Assembly (NCBI RefSeq): GCF_017313275.1
Contig: NZ_JAFLNM010000001.1
Coordinates: 186,001-250,000, forward strand
Origin: Flagellimonas profundi
GTDB taxonomy: Bacteria > Bacteroidota > Bacteroidia > Flavobacteriales > Flavobacteriaceae
Length of the DNA stretch: 64,000 bases
Direction: 5' to 3'
In this document: piece by piece, positions 34,003-43,104 of the stretch
Layout of the letters: each line of letters begins with the position of its first letter
How positions within the stretch are numbered: position 1 is the stretch's first letter
Notes under the pieces: generated by a model
Told to the model about the DNA's origin: nothing
Seen by the model: only the letters and a program-made list of their open reading frames with translations
The model's database searches: none
Translations under genes and position numbers: made by a program

Positions 34003-34238
34003 TTTTTGTTTTTAATGTTTGCCAACTAGATTATATGCTTAACTTTTTTCAGCATAGTTATATTGAATTGGATGGCTATGCCCAAGTTACCTTTCAATGT
34101 AAAAGCATAGTTTCTTGTTGTTCAATAAAAACTTGGAGTGATTATGTTAAATATAAGAATTTTCTAGAAAAGGAAAATGTGAATTTCTGTAAGAGACTTA
34201 AAGTGGTGAAAGGGCTAACCGAATATTTACTTTAATCC

Positions 34239-34523
34239 CTAACTGTTTTTGGGTAGAGCGGCTTTGATGTTTTTATATCTTTCTTCTTTTATAGGGTATT
34301 CAGGCCAAAAGTCTTTAGGTGAGCACTCCAATGCTATTGCAATTAAATTCAAGTGAATTGTATTGTATTTGGCCTTTTTAGAAGGTGCTTCTATCTGTGA
34401 GATAAAACCAATATTTTTTCCAATAGCTAGAGATAATTCTTCTTGCGTCACATCTTTGGCTTCTCGAATTTCTCTAACTCTAGATATTATATAACGTTCT
34501 ATTTCATCCAGCGATTCGTGCAT
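34239..34523 (-). CDS. XRE-family transcriptional regulator
   Basis: 94 residues. HTH: REIREAKDVTQEELSLAIGK and NIGFISQIEAPSKKAKY, then IALECSPKDFWPEYPIKEE. ATG at 34523. No toxin-like partner is directly beside it; the DUF4145 gene is 236 bases downstream in the same direction. Probably regulates itself or the AT-rich block. Confidence 0.8.
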   Translation of the reverse strand: MHESLDEIERYIISRVREIREAKDVTQEELSLAIGKNIGFISQIEAPSKKAKYNTIHLNLIAIALECSPKDFWPEYPIKEERYKNIKAALPKNS

Positions 34524-34658
34524 CCATCAAAGTGAAACAAATTCTCAAAGAATAATTATGTACTATAGTACATATTAAATAATATTGTTATATTCGTCTA
34601 GAATTACATATTTTGCGATTCTTCGTATAGACAATATTTGAAGCTTTCGCTTGGAGTC

Positions 34659-34764
34659 TCAATCTGAAAACTGGTAATTTTTGCAACGAGACAATAAGCA
34701 GATGGCTCACGACCCGGGCGTGGGCTCTCTTATCGTTGCACGGTATACCAGTACCTCAGATTGA
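34659..34764. ncRNA. Candidate structured RNA or DNA hairpin: five nested stems
   Basis: Perfect nested pairs: TCAATCTGA (34659-34667) with TCAGATTGA (34756-34764); ACTGGTA (34670-34676) with TACCAGT (34746-34752); TGCAACGA (34682-34689) with TCGTTGCA (34733-34740); ATAAG (34694) with CTTAT (34729-34733); GCTCACG (34705-34711) with CGTGGGC (34719-34725, one G-T). Together they make a rod of about 106 bases with small bulges. Neighbouring AAGTTG (34767) and CAACTT (34783-34789) can form another small stem. No known RNA family recognised. Confidence 0.55.
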
Positions 34765-34984
34765 TAAGTTGAGTTTTCACGCCCAACTTGTTTCTTGGCG
34801 TTTCTTTCTTTTGTATTTGTTTTTCGAAGTGTCGCTGACCTTATTTTGGTTATGGGAAACATTTGGCAACTTTTTTATGTAGGGTTCACATCGTGTTTTT
34901 GTCCTGTATTTGGGACTTCACACTCGGTGTTCGATATCCTGTTCCGTAAAAAGCCCAAGAATCCCATTTAATCTTTGTGGCTAT

Positions 34985-35069
34985 AGTTATGGGATACCCG
35001 TTGATCTTTTTTTTTCGGATTCATTTTATCCCTTTGTCCCATAACTGACGAATACACTTTGGGGTATCC
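34985..35069. repeat. Overlapping inverted repeats with mutually exclusive pairing
   Basis: AGTTATGGGA (34985-34994) is a perfect inverse of TCCCATAACT (35037-35046). The overlapping GGATACCC (34992-34999) is a perfect inverse of GGGTATCC (35062-35069). The left arms overlap, so only one pairing can form at a time. Confidence 0.55.
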
Positions 35070-35173
35070 GGCCCTACCACATTTTCATAGTCTTTTTCCT
35101 TTTTGGAACCCTATTTCCAAGTACTGTTTTTGCTTGGACAGGGTGTCCTATATCTGAACCTAGGCCCATAGGT

Positions 35174-35249
35174 AAGTTACGACTTTGTCGTGACTTGTGG
35201 GTAGTGTCCATAAAAAAACCTCCGGACGGGGTAGTGTTTGTCCAGAGGT
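35174..35249. terminator. Two hairpins just upstream of susC, one a leftward-type terminator
   Basis: AAGTTACGAC-ttt-GTCGTGACTT (35174-35196, one G-T pair) and ACCTC-c-GGAC / GTCC-a-GAGGT (about 35218-35249). The second is preceded on the plus strand by seven A, so on the minus strand it is followed by seven T: it would stop leftward transcription. It sits 42 bases before the susC start. Confidence 0.5.
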
Positions 35250-35290
35250 GTGATTGAAAAACAAATTAATTAATCAACTAATTCAAAATT

Positions 35291-38200
35291 ATGAAGAAAT
35301 TATCTATTTATCGGGGCAGATTCAACCTGTTCCTATTGTTTTATTTTTTATTGGCCCCATGGCTTGTGGAGAGCCTTGAAGCGGGTATGGATTTTGGTCC
35401 CGCTGATTTCCAGTCCAGAGTGTCCGGCACCGTGACCGATATGGACGGGGAGCCTTTGCCCGGTGTCAACATTGTGGTGGAGTCCAAGGACATTGGTACG
35501 ATATCAGGTTTGGACGGCTCTTTTTCCATAGAGGCCGCAGCCGATGATATGCTGGTCTTTTCCATGTTGGGCTATACATCCGAAATGGTCGCCGTGGCCG
35601 GTAGGGAGGATATCCTGGTACAGATGGAAGAGGATGTGACCGCTTTGGGCGAGGTGGTGCTCAATGCAGGGTACTATACGGTCTCCGAACAGGAGCGTAC
35701 GGGGAACATTGCCACCATCAAGTCCGAGGTGATGGAAAAGCAGCCCGTGAGCAATCCCTTGGCGGCTATGCAAGGCCATCTGTCGGGAGTGAACATTGTA
35801 CAAAATTCAGGGGTGCCCGGCGGTGGGTTCTCCGTTGAGATCCGTGGGCGCAATTTTATCAATGGGGAATCCGACCCCTTGTTCATTGTGGACGGGGTGC
35901 CCTTCGGTTCCCAATCCCTGGGTTCCTTTGATGTGTCTGGCCAGATTTTTTCAGGGAACATCAGTCCGCTCAATGCCATCAATCCGAATGATATCGAAAG
36001 TATCGAGGTGTTGAAGGATGCGGATGCCACGGCCATCTATGGGTCCCGTGGTGCCAATGGCGTGGTGCTGATCACGACCAAAAAGGGCAGGGCCGGTGCG
36101 ACCCGCTTCGATGCCCATTTGAGCACTTCCTTGAGCCAGGTCTCCCATTACTTGGACCTGTTGAGCACCCCACAGTATCTGGAACTGCGCAGGGAAGGGG
36201 TCAACAACGATGGGTTCGGGGCCTTGTTGGAGAATCCCGTGTTCGATGGTTTTTGGCCGGATATCAACCTTTGGGACAATGACCGTTATACGGACTGGCA
36301 AAAGGAACTGATCGGAGGGACGGCCTTTCGGAACAACGCACAGTTGTCCGTGTCAGGGGGCAGTGCCCGGACCCAATATCTGGTCAGTGGGACCTATCAA
36401 CGGGAAACCACGGTGTTCCCGGGCGAGTCACGTTATAAAAAGGCGAACTTCCATAGTAATATAGGTCATCGTTCCAAGGATGACCGTTTTCAACTGGACC
36501 TGTCCACCATGTATACCATCGAGGACAACCTCATGCCAAGGGCCGATTTTACCCTTCAGGCCTATACCTTGGCCCCCAATGCCCCGGCCTTGTACGATTC
36601 GGAGGGAAATCTCAATTGGGAGAACAATACATGGGACAACCCCTTGGCCTCCCTGGAGGAGGAATATGCGGTAAAGACCAATACCTTGATGGCCAATGCC
36701 ATGCTCTCCTATAGGATTGTGGACAGGTTGGTGCTAAAGACCAGTCTTGGCTTTACCGATTACCGATTGAGTTCTTATCGGACATTGCCCCATACGGCAC
36801 GGAACCCGAGTTTTAACCTGACGCCCCAAAGTTATTCGAGCATCACGACCAATACCTCTTTAAGACAGTCTTGGATCGTGGAGCCCCAGTTACAATGGAA
36901 GAAGAAATTCGGGGAGTTATCATTGGACTTGCTCATGGGAACCACCTTTCAACAACAGGCCACCGAACAGTTGGTGGTCAGGGGGCGGGGTTTTCCGAAC
37001 AACCGTTTGATCTATAACCTCAATGCCGCTGAAACGGTCCAAGTACTTAACGATCAGGACAGCGAATATCGGTACAATGCCATCTTTGGAAGGGTCAATC
37101 TGAAATTCAAGGATAGGTATATCCTGAACCTTACCGGTAGAAGGGACGGTTCCTCCCGTTTTGGGCCCGGACGTCAGTTCGGCAATTTTGGCGCCGCAGG
37201 GCTGGCCTGGATATTTTCCAAGGAGCCCTTGTTCGGTGAAGGTTCCGTGCTCAGTTTTGGGAAACTAAGGGGCAGTTACGGGACCACGGGCAGTGACAAT
37301 ATCGGGGACTACCGGTTCCTGGACACCTATACCGTTGATGGGGAGGATTATGATGGGGTGGCCATCCTAAGGCCCTCGGGGATATTCAATCCCTTGTTCG
37401 GATGGGAGGAGAACCGGAAGCTGGAAATGGGCCTGGAACTTGGGTTTTTCAAGGACAGGGTGTTCATCAATGGCTCTTGGTATAGGAACCGCTCCTCCAA
37501 CCAGTTAATCGGTATTCCCTTGGCTGCAACCACGGGTTTCTCTGAACTTACGGGGAATTTTGATGCCACAGTGGAGAACTCCGGTGTCGAAGTGGATCTG
37601 CGTTCGGTCAATGTGAGTACGGACCGTTTCAAATGGTCCACCAGTTTCAATATGGCAGTGCCACGTAGTAAATTGGTCCGTTTTGATGGCTTGGAAACCT
37701 CCACCTTTGCCGATCGGTATGTCATTGGAGAACCCTTGACCATCGTCAAACTGTACCATTCCCTTGGGGTGGACCCCGAGACCGGGATGTACCGTTTTGA
37801 GGACTACAATGGGGACGGGGAGATCAGCAGTACCGATGACCGTGAATGGGTGGAGGACCTGGCACCCCGTTTATATGGGGGTCTGGGCAACACCCTTACT
37901 TGGGGGAACCTGACCCTCGATGTCTTTCTACAGTTCAAAAAGCAGCGGGCCTACAATACCGTTCGCTTCAATGCGACCCCGGGCTATTCCGGAAATGCCA
38001 GTGTGGAGCTGTACGATAGGTGGCAGGAGGCAGGGGATATCACATCGTTTCAGCGAGCCTCCGCAGGATTGGTCATTGGTGGGAACAGTGCCGATACCCA
38101 GCAACGCAGGAGCAGCGCGGCCGTTTCGGACGCCTCCTTTGTCCGGGTACGGAACATTTCCTTGAACTATAGGGTGCCGAACCTGGACAATGGGCTGGAC

Positions 38201-38332
38201 ATCAATGTATACCTGCAGGGACAGAACCTCTTTACGTTGACCGACTATAAGGGGCCTGACCCGGAACAGACCGCCAATACGAGATTGCCACAATTAAGAC
38301 AATTAACCTTGGGCCTACAAGTGGGCTTTTAA
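35291..38332 (+). CDS. SusC/RagA-type TonB-dependent outer-membrane transporter (peptide-import type)
   Basis: 1013 residues. A signal segment (FNLFLLFYFLLAPWLVESLE), then a carboxypeptidase-like regulatory domain (SGTVTDMDGEPLPGVNIVV), then the plug (NAGYYTVSEQERTGNIATIK; IRGRNFINGESDPLFIVDGV; DIESIEVLKDADATAIYGSR) and a 22-strand barrel ending in a terminal Phe (LTLGLQVGF). There is no N-terminal STN domain, so no direct sigma-factor signalling is expected. The partner SusD gene is five bases downstream and a secreted metalloprotease follows, suggesting import of oligopeptides as in RagAB; that is inference from context. Confidence 0.92.
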   Translation: MKKLSIYRGRFNLFLLFYFLLAPWLVESLEAGMDFGPADFQSRVSGTVTDMDGEPLPGVNIVVESKDIGTISGLDGSFSIEAAADDMLVFSMLGYTSEMVAVAGREDILVQMEEDVTALGEVVLNAGYYTVSEQERTGNIATIKSEVMEKQPVSNPLAAMQGHLSGVNIVQNSGVPGGGFSVEIRGRNFINGESDPLFIVDGVPFGSQSLGSFDVSGQIFSGNISPLNAINPNDIESIEVLKDADATAIYGSRGANGVVLITTKKGRAGATRFDAHLSTSLSQVSHYLDLLSTPQYLELRREGVNNDGFGALLENPVFDGFWPDINLWDNDRYTDWQKELIGGTAFRNNAQLSVSGGSARTQYLVSGTYQRETTVFPGESRYKKANFHSNIGHRSKDDRFQLDLSTMYTIEDNLMPRADFTLQAYTLAPNAPALYDSEGNLNWENNTWDNPLASLEEEYAVKTNTLMANAMLSYRIVDRLVLKTSLGFTDYRLSSYRTLPHTARNPSFNLTPQSYSSITTNTSLRQSWIVEPQLQWKKKFGELSLDLLMGTTFQQQATEQLVVRGRGFPNNRLIYNLNAAETVQVLNDQDSEYRYNAIFGRVNLKFKDRYILNLTGRRDGSSRFGPGRQFGNFGAAGLAWIFSKEPLFGEGSVLSFGKLRGSYGTTGSDNIGDYRFLDTYTVDGEDYDGVAILRPSGIFNPLFGWEENRKLEMGLELGFFKDRVFINGSWYRNRSSNQLIGIPLAATTGFSELTGNFDATVENSGVEVDLRSVNVSTDRFKWSTSFNMAVPRSKLVRFDGLETSTFADRYVIGEPLTIVKLYHSLGVDPETGMYRFEDYNGDGEISSTDDREWVEDLAPRLYGGLGNTLTWGNLTLDVFLQFKKQRAYNTVRFNATPGYSGNASVELYDRWQEAGDITSFQRASAGLVIGGNSADTQQRRSSAAVSDASFVRVRNISLNYRVPNLDNGLDINVYLQGQNLFTLTDYKGPDPEQTANTRLPQLRQLTLGLQVGF

Positions 38333-38336
38333 AAAA

Positions 38337-39752
38337 ATGAACGATATGAAAAGATTGAAACACAATACGATGTTGTATAAAGGGCGGACCCTTGGGATTG
38401 GGTTGCTATGGCCATTACTTTTTATGGTCTTGGGCTGTTCCGATTTTGTAACGGTTGACCCGCCCAAGAACATCATGGTCTCGGAAACGGTGTTCGAGGA
38501 CCCGGCCACTGTGGAGGCCGCCTTGGCGAACCTGTACTATGCCATGAGGGAAGAGGGCATGGTCTCCGGTAACCAAGGGTTGACCACCCGCTTGGCCATC
38601 TATAGCGATGAACTTGATTATTTTGGCAATGACCTTGATCTGTTGGGACTTTATCAGAATGCCGTCCTGCCCGACAATGGGGAAATCTTGGCCTGGTGGA
38701 GCCAAGCCTATGGCGTTATCTATGGTGCCAATGATATCATTATTGGGGTCGATGCGTCCACTGGCTTGGACCAAGGGGAGAAGGATAGGTTCATCGGACA
38801 GGCCCTGTTTGTCCGTGGCTTTATGCACAGTCTCTTGGTGTCCCTCTTTGGGGATGTGCCCTATGTCACCACCACGGACTATACCGTAAACAATGAGGTG
38901 TCACGAATGCCGGAATCTGAGGTTTACGGGCGTATCATCGATGATCTTTTGATGGCCGAATCCTTATTGGAGAACTCGGAGGTGGAGAACGGAGAACGGA
39001 CCTTTGTGGACCGCTATGTGGTCAAGGCGCTGCTGTCACGTATGTACCGACATACCGAGGAGTGGGATCGGGCGGCCAACTTGGCCACGGAGCTGATCTC
39101 CTCATTTGGTCTGGAAGATGATCTGGAGGGGGTGTTTCTCAAGGCATCCACTGAAACGATATGGCAATTGAAGCCAGGGGAAGAGCCAAGGAACACCCAG
39201 GAGGCCAACCAATTGATCATTTTCACGGTTCCCGGCCAGACCTATGCCATGAGCGAAGGATTGTTGTCGGCATTCGAGGACGGTGATGGACGCCGGGAGG
39301 CCTGGGTCGAAAGTATTTCGGATGCGGAAAACACCCTTACCTTCCATTATCCATACAAGTACAGGGCCAGTTTCAGTGAGACGGAATCCTTGGAATATTC
39401 CATCCAGTTCCGGTTGGCAGAATTCTATTTGATCCGAGCGGAGGCCAGGGCCCGTTTAGGCGACATTCCCGGTGCACAACAGGATCTCAATGCCATTCGG
39501 AACCGGGCGGGACTTGCCGATACCATGGCATCCACGGAGTCGGAGCTATTGGGGGCAATACTGAGGGAACGACGTGCGGAACTTTTTGCCGAACAGGGGC
39601 ACCGATGGTTCGATTTGGTGTTGATGGACAGGGTGGATGAAGTGCTGGGGGCTTTAAAACCCAATTGGCAAACCACCGATATGCTGCTGCCGATCCCGGA
39701 GAGCGAATTGGAAGCCAATCCCAATCTGTTGCCACAGAACCCAGGCTATTAA
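38337..39752 (+). CDS. SusD/RagB-family surface lipoprotein
   Basis: 471 residues with a lipoprotein signal (LLWPLLFMVLGCSDF, lipobox Cys). The TPR-rich SusD fold is visible in LYYAMREEGMVSG, then GQALFVRGFMHSLLVSLFGD, LLSRMYRHTEEWDRAANLA, and C-terminal RLAEFYLIRAEARARLGD and EQGHRWFDLVLM. SusD forms the lid of the SusC transporter and binds the ligand. It follows susC by five bases. Confidence 0.92.
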   Translation: MNDMKRLKHNTMLYKGRTLGIGLLWPLLFMVLGCSDFVTVDPPKNIMVSETVFEDPATVEAALANLYYAMREEGMVSGNQGLTTRLAIYSDELDYFGNDLDLLGLYQNAVLPDNGEILAWWSQAYGVIYGANDIIIGVDASTGLDQGEKDRFIGQALFVRGFMHSLLVSLFGDVPYVTTTDYTVNNEVSRMPESEVYGRIIDDLLMAESLLENSEVENGERTFVDRYVVKALLSRMYRHTEEWDRAANLATELISSFGLEDDLEGVFLKASTETIWQLKPGEEPRNTQEANQLIIFTVPGQTYAMSEGLLSAFEDGDGRREAWVESISDAENTLTFHYPYKYRASFSETESLEYSIQFRLAEFYLIRAEARARLGDIPGAQQDLNAIRNRAGLADTMASTESELLGAILRERRAELFAEQGHRWFDLVLMDRVDEVLGALKPNWQTTDMLLPIPESELEANPNLLPQNPGY

Positions 39753-39824
39753 AATTATTGATATGCCCCTTGGGTGAACCAGATGTCAGTGGTTCAGCTA
39801 GGGGGGCACTATAAAAACAGAACA

Positions 39825-42122
39825 ATGAAGTATATATTGATTTGTGCGATGTGGGTCCTGTCATTGATGGGAACTAAGGCGGCAACCGATGATGGGGTAC
39901 AATCCCATAATGGAGGAATGGGACCGGATGCTTTTTTGAAGGCATCTCTGGTGGATGGCCAATTGTTGATGGATCTTCCCGAATCCATGTTGGGCGAACC
40001 CTTCCTTTGGACGAGAACGGAGGCCAGGTACCAATATGGGACCAAACAGGTGACTTTTAATCGATATGGGGACGAGATTTATTTGGAGGAGCATCGGGTC
40101 TGGTCCGAGGCGGGTATCTGGATACCCTTGCGAAGTGACCCTACCTTGGAAAAAGTAGTCCTGGCGGTATTTCCTATGGGTGAGGACAGGGAAGCTGTGT
40201 ATCGCTTGGATGTGACCGAGCTTTTTTGGGGTGATGGGATGGGGTGGGCCCATGTTCCGGATACGCCCAAAATCCCTTCCTTGACCAAAGTGGTGGATAC
40301 CCGATACCTAAAGGACGAACTCATGGTCAAGGTCCAATGGGGCCTTTTGAAGAATGGGTCCAAAACGGTCCAGGATGTGTATTACAGCTTTATGCCGTTG
40401 CCCCGACCTATGGATCCCAGAAGATTTGATTATCGCATGGGATATTGGTTAGAGGAAAAAGGTGTGGTCCGTAATGGTACTAAAAATGATATAGGGAACG
40501 TGATCAAGTGGCGTTTGGAAAAGAAGCATGCGGACCGGAAGGTCAGTGTGCCCATCAAGCCTATTGTCTTTTTACTCTCCCCTGATATCCCAAAGCAATG
40601 GCGTCCGTATATCAAGGCGGGAATCGAGGAGTGGTTGCCCGCATTTGAGGCTGCAGGCTTCAAGGATGCCATTCGTGTCATGGAAACGGATAGCCTGGAC
40701 GAATGGAGCGCCCATAGTTTGGGGAGTTCCGTAGTGCGGTGGACCGGTAACAAGAATATCAGGACCTTCGAAGAGCGGCGCGGAGGGGCAACTGTTGCTA
40801 CGGTCATCGATCTAAGGTCCGGTGAGCTGATAAAATCGGACATCCTGATGGGAAGCCATTATACCCGATATATGGATGAATATTTTATCCGATGTGCGGC
40901 ATTGGATTCCCGTGCTCGGACCTATCCTTTCCCTGATGAACTGTTGGGGGAGTTGATCCAGTCAGTGACGGCCCATGAGACCGGGCATGCCCTTGGTATG
41001 AAAGATGCCCATTATGGGGAATACAGTTATCCTGTGGAAAAAGTGGGCAATATCCCTTGGTTGCGCAAGATGGGTCATACTCCCAGTATTATGACCTATG
41101 CCAGGCACAATAACTTGGCCCAACCCAGGGACAGTGTGCCCCCCTCCTTGTTGATGCAGCAGGTGGGCCCCATGGACAGCTATAGTATCCGATGGGCGTA
41201 TATGGAATTTCCGAAGGAGATGTCCCTTGGGGCAAGGGCCGATAGTCTGGAACAGCTCATCCGTTTACAGGAAACCGTTCCCTGGTACCGCTACAACCGT
41301 GTTCAGGGTGAGATTATTGGCCCTGGGTCGACCAATGAAGTAGTTGAGACCAATGACCCGGTCAAGGCAGCCAGGCTGGCCTTGGAGAACATGGAACGCA
41401 ATATGGGCCTACTGCCACTGGTGAACCGTGGGCAAAAGGACAATGTACGGTTGGAACGGATCTACAGGGAGATGTTGGAACTGTGGTATGACACCATGGG
41501 GAACGTCCTTTCCTTGGTCGGGGGATATGAGATTTTCTATCAGGCCTTGGACCGTCCTGGTCGCATGTATACACCGATATCGGTGGAGTCACAAGAAGAG
41601 GCCATGGATTTTTTGACGGATCAGGCCTTTGATCCACCGTATTGGTTGGCACGGCCGGACTTTGGTACCGATATTAGGTATTCCACCTATCCCGATCGCT
41701 TATTGAGCTATCAACAATATTTGGTATTGAAGCTCTTGAACCATAAACGGATGATGCGGTTGGAACATATGGAGGCCTATGAAGGGTACGAAGGTATCTT
41801 GAAGACATCCCTGGAACAGCTGCAACGGGGCCTTTTCAAAGAACTCTGGGAGGGTCAGGATATTCCGAGCCCTGGGAAACAGGAGCTTCAATTGACCTAT
41901 CTGGACTGGTTGGTGAAGGCGATAGGGCAGGAACGACAGGAATATGAGGCCGATAAAAAAGCATATAGCTATAGTGATTACACCAAGGGGATCATGATGG
42001 GGCGGTTGATTGCGTTGAAAGCGGTTCTGGAGAAAAGGTTTCGAAAGGTCGAAGGTTCGGAAGCTGAAGGCCATTGGACCAGGTGCTTGGTCAAATTGGA
42101 TAAGCTGTTGGAAGAGAAATAG
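39825..42122 (+). CDS. Secreted zinc metalloprotease, metzincin-like (DUF5117/DUF5118 family)
   Basis: 765 residues from the ATG at 39825, which starts a signal peptide (MKYILICAMWVLSLMGTKAA); a frame starting 17 codons earlier lacks that. Motif HETGHALGMKD: His384, Glu385, His388, Gly391 and Asp394 fit HExxHxxGxxH/D. Family features include a DUF5118-like N-terminus, DUF5117 (ARYQYGTKQVTFNRYGDEIY) and the conserved GMKDAHYGEYSYP followed by SIMTYARHNN, where the Met may be the metzincin Met-turn. It may digest proteins outside the cell for the SusCD pair encoded directly upstream (72 bases). Confidence 0.9.
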   Translation: MKYILICAMWVLSLMGTKAATDDGVQSHNGGMGPDAFLKASLVDGQLLMDLPESMLGEPFLWTRTEARYQYGTKQVTFNRYGDEIYLEEHRVWSEAGIWIPLRSDPTLEKVVLAVFPMGEDREAVYRLDVTELFWGDGMGWAHVPDTPKIPSLTKVVDTRYLKDELMVKVQWGLLKNGSKTVQDVYYSFMPLPRPMDPRRFDYRMGYWLEEKGVVRNGTKNDIGNVIKWRLEKKHADRKVSVPIKPIVFLLSPDIPKQWRPYIKAGIEEWLPAFEAAGFKDAIRVMETDSLDEWSAHSLGSSVVRWTGNKNIRTFEERRGGATVATVIDLRSGELIKSDILMGSHYTRYMDEYFIRCAALDSRARTYPFPDELLGELIQSVTAHETGHALGMKDAHYGEYSYPVEKVGNIPWLRKMGHTPSIMTYARHNNLAQPRDSVPPSLLMQQVGPMDSYSIRWAYMEFPKEMSLGARADSLEQLIRLQETVPWYRYNRVQGEIIGPGSTNEVVETNDPVKAARLALENMERNMGLLPLVNRGQKDNVRLERIYREMLELWYDTMGNVLSLVGGYEIFYQALDRPGRMYTPISVESQEEAMDFLTDQAFDPPYWLARPDFGTDIRYSTYPDRLLSYQQYLVLKLLNHKRMMRLEHMEAYEGYEGILKTSLEQLQRGLFKELWEGQDIPSPGKQELQLTYLDWLVKAIGQERQEYEADKKAYSYSDYTKGIMMGRLIALKAVLEKRFRKVEGSEAEGHWTRCLVKLDKLLEEK

Positions 42123-42207
42123 CTATGGTATCCGGTCTTGATCAAGGGCTGGATGCCAACTAAATAACTGCGAAATAGGTTTTCGTTAGTATTTTTGAAT
42201 TAGCAAT

Positions 42208-42231
42208 AAAGGTGTCCCTTGGGACACCTTT
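42208..42231. terminator. Perfect hairpin between convergent genes
   Basis: AAAGGTGTCCC and GGGACACCTTT, 11 bases each, with a two-base spacer. T-rich on both strands. It lies between the metalloprotease gene and the opposing small secreted protein gene. Confidence 0.8.
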
Positions 42232-42256
42232 ATATGTAAAAAGGAAAGACGATTTC

Positions 42257-42493
42257 CTATTCGCGCTCGTACAGAGGCATCGTAAGGTTGATGTCCTTGT
42301 ACACGAAATAGGTGCCTTCCTTACATTGGATAATTCCCTCATCCAAACAATCCGTCTGGACGGGCACGGGACCGGAAGGGGTCGCTGCATACCCTTGTTG
42401 GGGCAAGTTGTCCTTCTCGGTGGCAAAGGCGAGGCCCACTGCCATGATGATGGCGAAGGCCGGAAAAACGATTTTTAAAAAACTTGTTTTCAT
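42257..42493 (-). CDS. Small secreted protein with two cysteines (DUF6520-like)
   Basis: 78 residues. Signal peptide (FLKIVFPAFAIIMAVGLAFA) then a short mature part of about 54 residues with QTDCLDEGIIQCKEG: two Cys separated by seven residues, a possible disulfide. This matches the DUF6520 pattern common in Flavobacteriaceae, whose function is unknown. It follows the MauE-like gene by 61 bases in the same direction. A bacteriocin-like, signalling or structural peptide is possible; nothing in the sequence decides. Confidence 0.75.
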   Translation of the reverse strand: MKTSFLKIVFPAFAIIMAVGLAFATEKDNLPQQGYAATPSGPVPVQTDCLDEGIIQCKEGTYFVYKDINLTMPLYERE

Positions 42494-42554
42494 GATATTA
42501 CGTATTATGAATTAATGCCTACTCTATTCCACAGTTTTTCGGCTTCCCCTGGCA

Positions 42555-43007
42555 CTACGTAGTATGTTTGTCCAAAATCTTGTTCCGGTATTGTTTGGTG
42601 TTCAGTATGATGGCGATGAGGGACATGGCCATAAAGCAAGCATTCAGCAGGATATGGTGCCTCCACCCAAGTGCCGATAACACTCCCCCACAGGAGCAGG
42701 GGACTGAGTCGCTGGTCTGCAGCACAAGGATGATATAGCCCGTGAAGATGCCTAATAGGATAAGGCTTGCGTACATTCCTGCCAATCGATACTTCGGAAT
42801 CAACAGTAGGCCTGCGATCACCAGTTCCGTAAAAGGTATCAGCCAAGCGATCCAATGGGCAATCGGGGGTAGTTGTGGCATGCGCTCCAACCGTAATTGG
42901 AAGATTTCCAAATGCATGAGTTTACTGGATGCCGTGTAGATGAATAGGATGCCCAATAAAAAGGCAGTAAGGGTGATAAAGGATGTATATGGCGATTTTC
43001 TTGACAT
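42555..43007 (-). CDS. MauE/DoxX-like membrane redox protein
   Basis: 150 residues, four membrane helices (FITLTAFLLGILFIYTASSK; HWIAWLIPFTELVIAGLLLI; GMYASLILLGIFTGYIILVL; NACFMAMSLIAIILN). The loop motif SVPCSCGGVLSALGW has a Cys-Ser-Cys pair, as in flavobacterial MauE-type proteins, which are thought to help disulfide formation or methylamine-dehydrogenase-like maturation. It is directly upstream of the small Cys-containing secreted protein, so a role in folding that peptide is plausible. Confidence 0.8.
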   Translation of the reverse strand: MSRKSPYTSFITLTAFLLGILFIYTASSKLMHLEIFQLRLERMPQLPPIAHWIAWLIPFTELVIAGLLLIPKYRLAGMYASLILLGIFTGYIILVLQTSDSVPCSCGGVLSALGWRHHILLNACFMAMSLIAIILNTKQYRNKILDKHTT

Positions 43008-43104
43008 ATCTTTTGTATTGATATGACAAAGTTCAGGGGTTGGAATTATTTCTTAGGGATAAAAAATTGCTTAATAGGGATTTAATGGGTTTTTATGGGG
43101 GGGG

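Larger units (their letters stand above)
34524..35290. other. 767-base noncoding, hairpin-rich region before susC
   Basis: No coding frame that I trust. It holds the nested hairpin at 34659-34764 and further strong inverted repeats at 34985-35069 and 35174-35249, each listed separately. It lies between the leftward XRE gene and the rightward susC gene, so it must contain both promoters. A third GGGTGTCCTATA copy is at 35141-35152. Confidence 0.6.

Noticed and set aside
33996..34235. 79-codon plus-strand frame between the DUF4145 and XRE genes
   Set aside because: Overlaps the start of the DUF4145 gene in antisense, has no recognisable pattern, and the surrounding genes all run leftward.
42505..42855. 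116-codon minus-strand frame within the MauE-like gene
   Set aside because: Shadow frame; the overlapping 42555-43007 frame has four clear membrane helices and the Cys-Ser-Cys motif.
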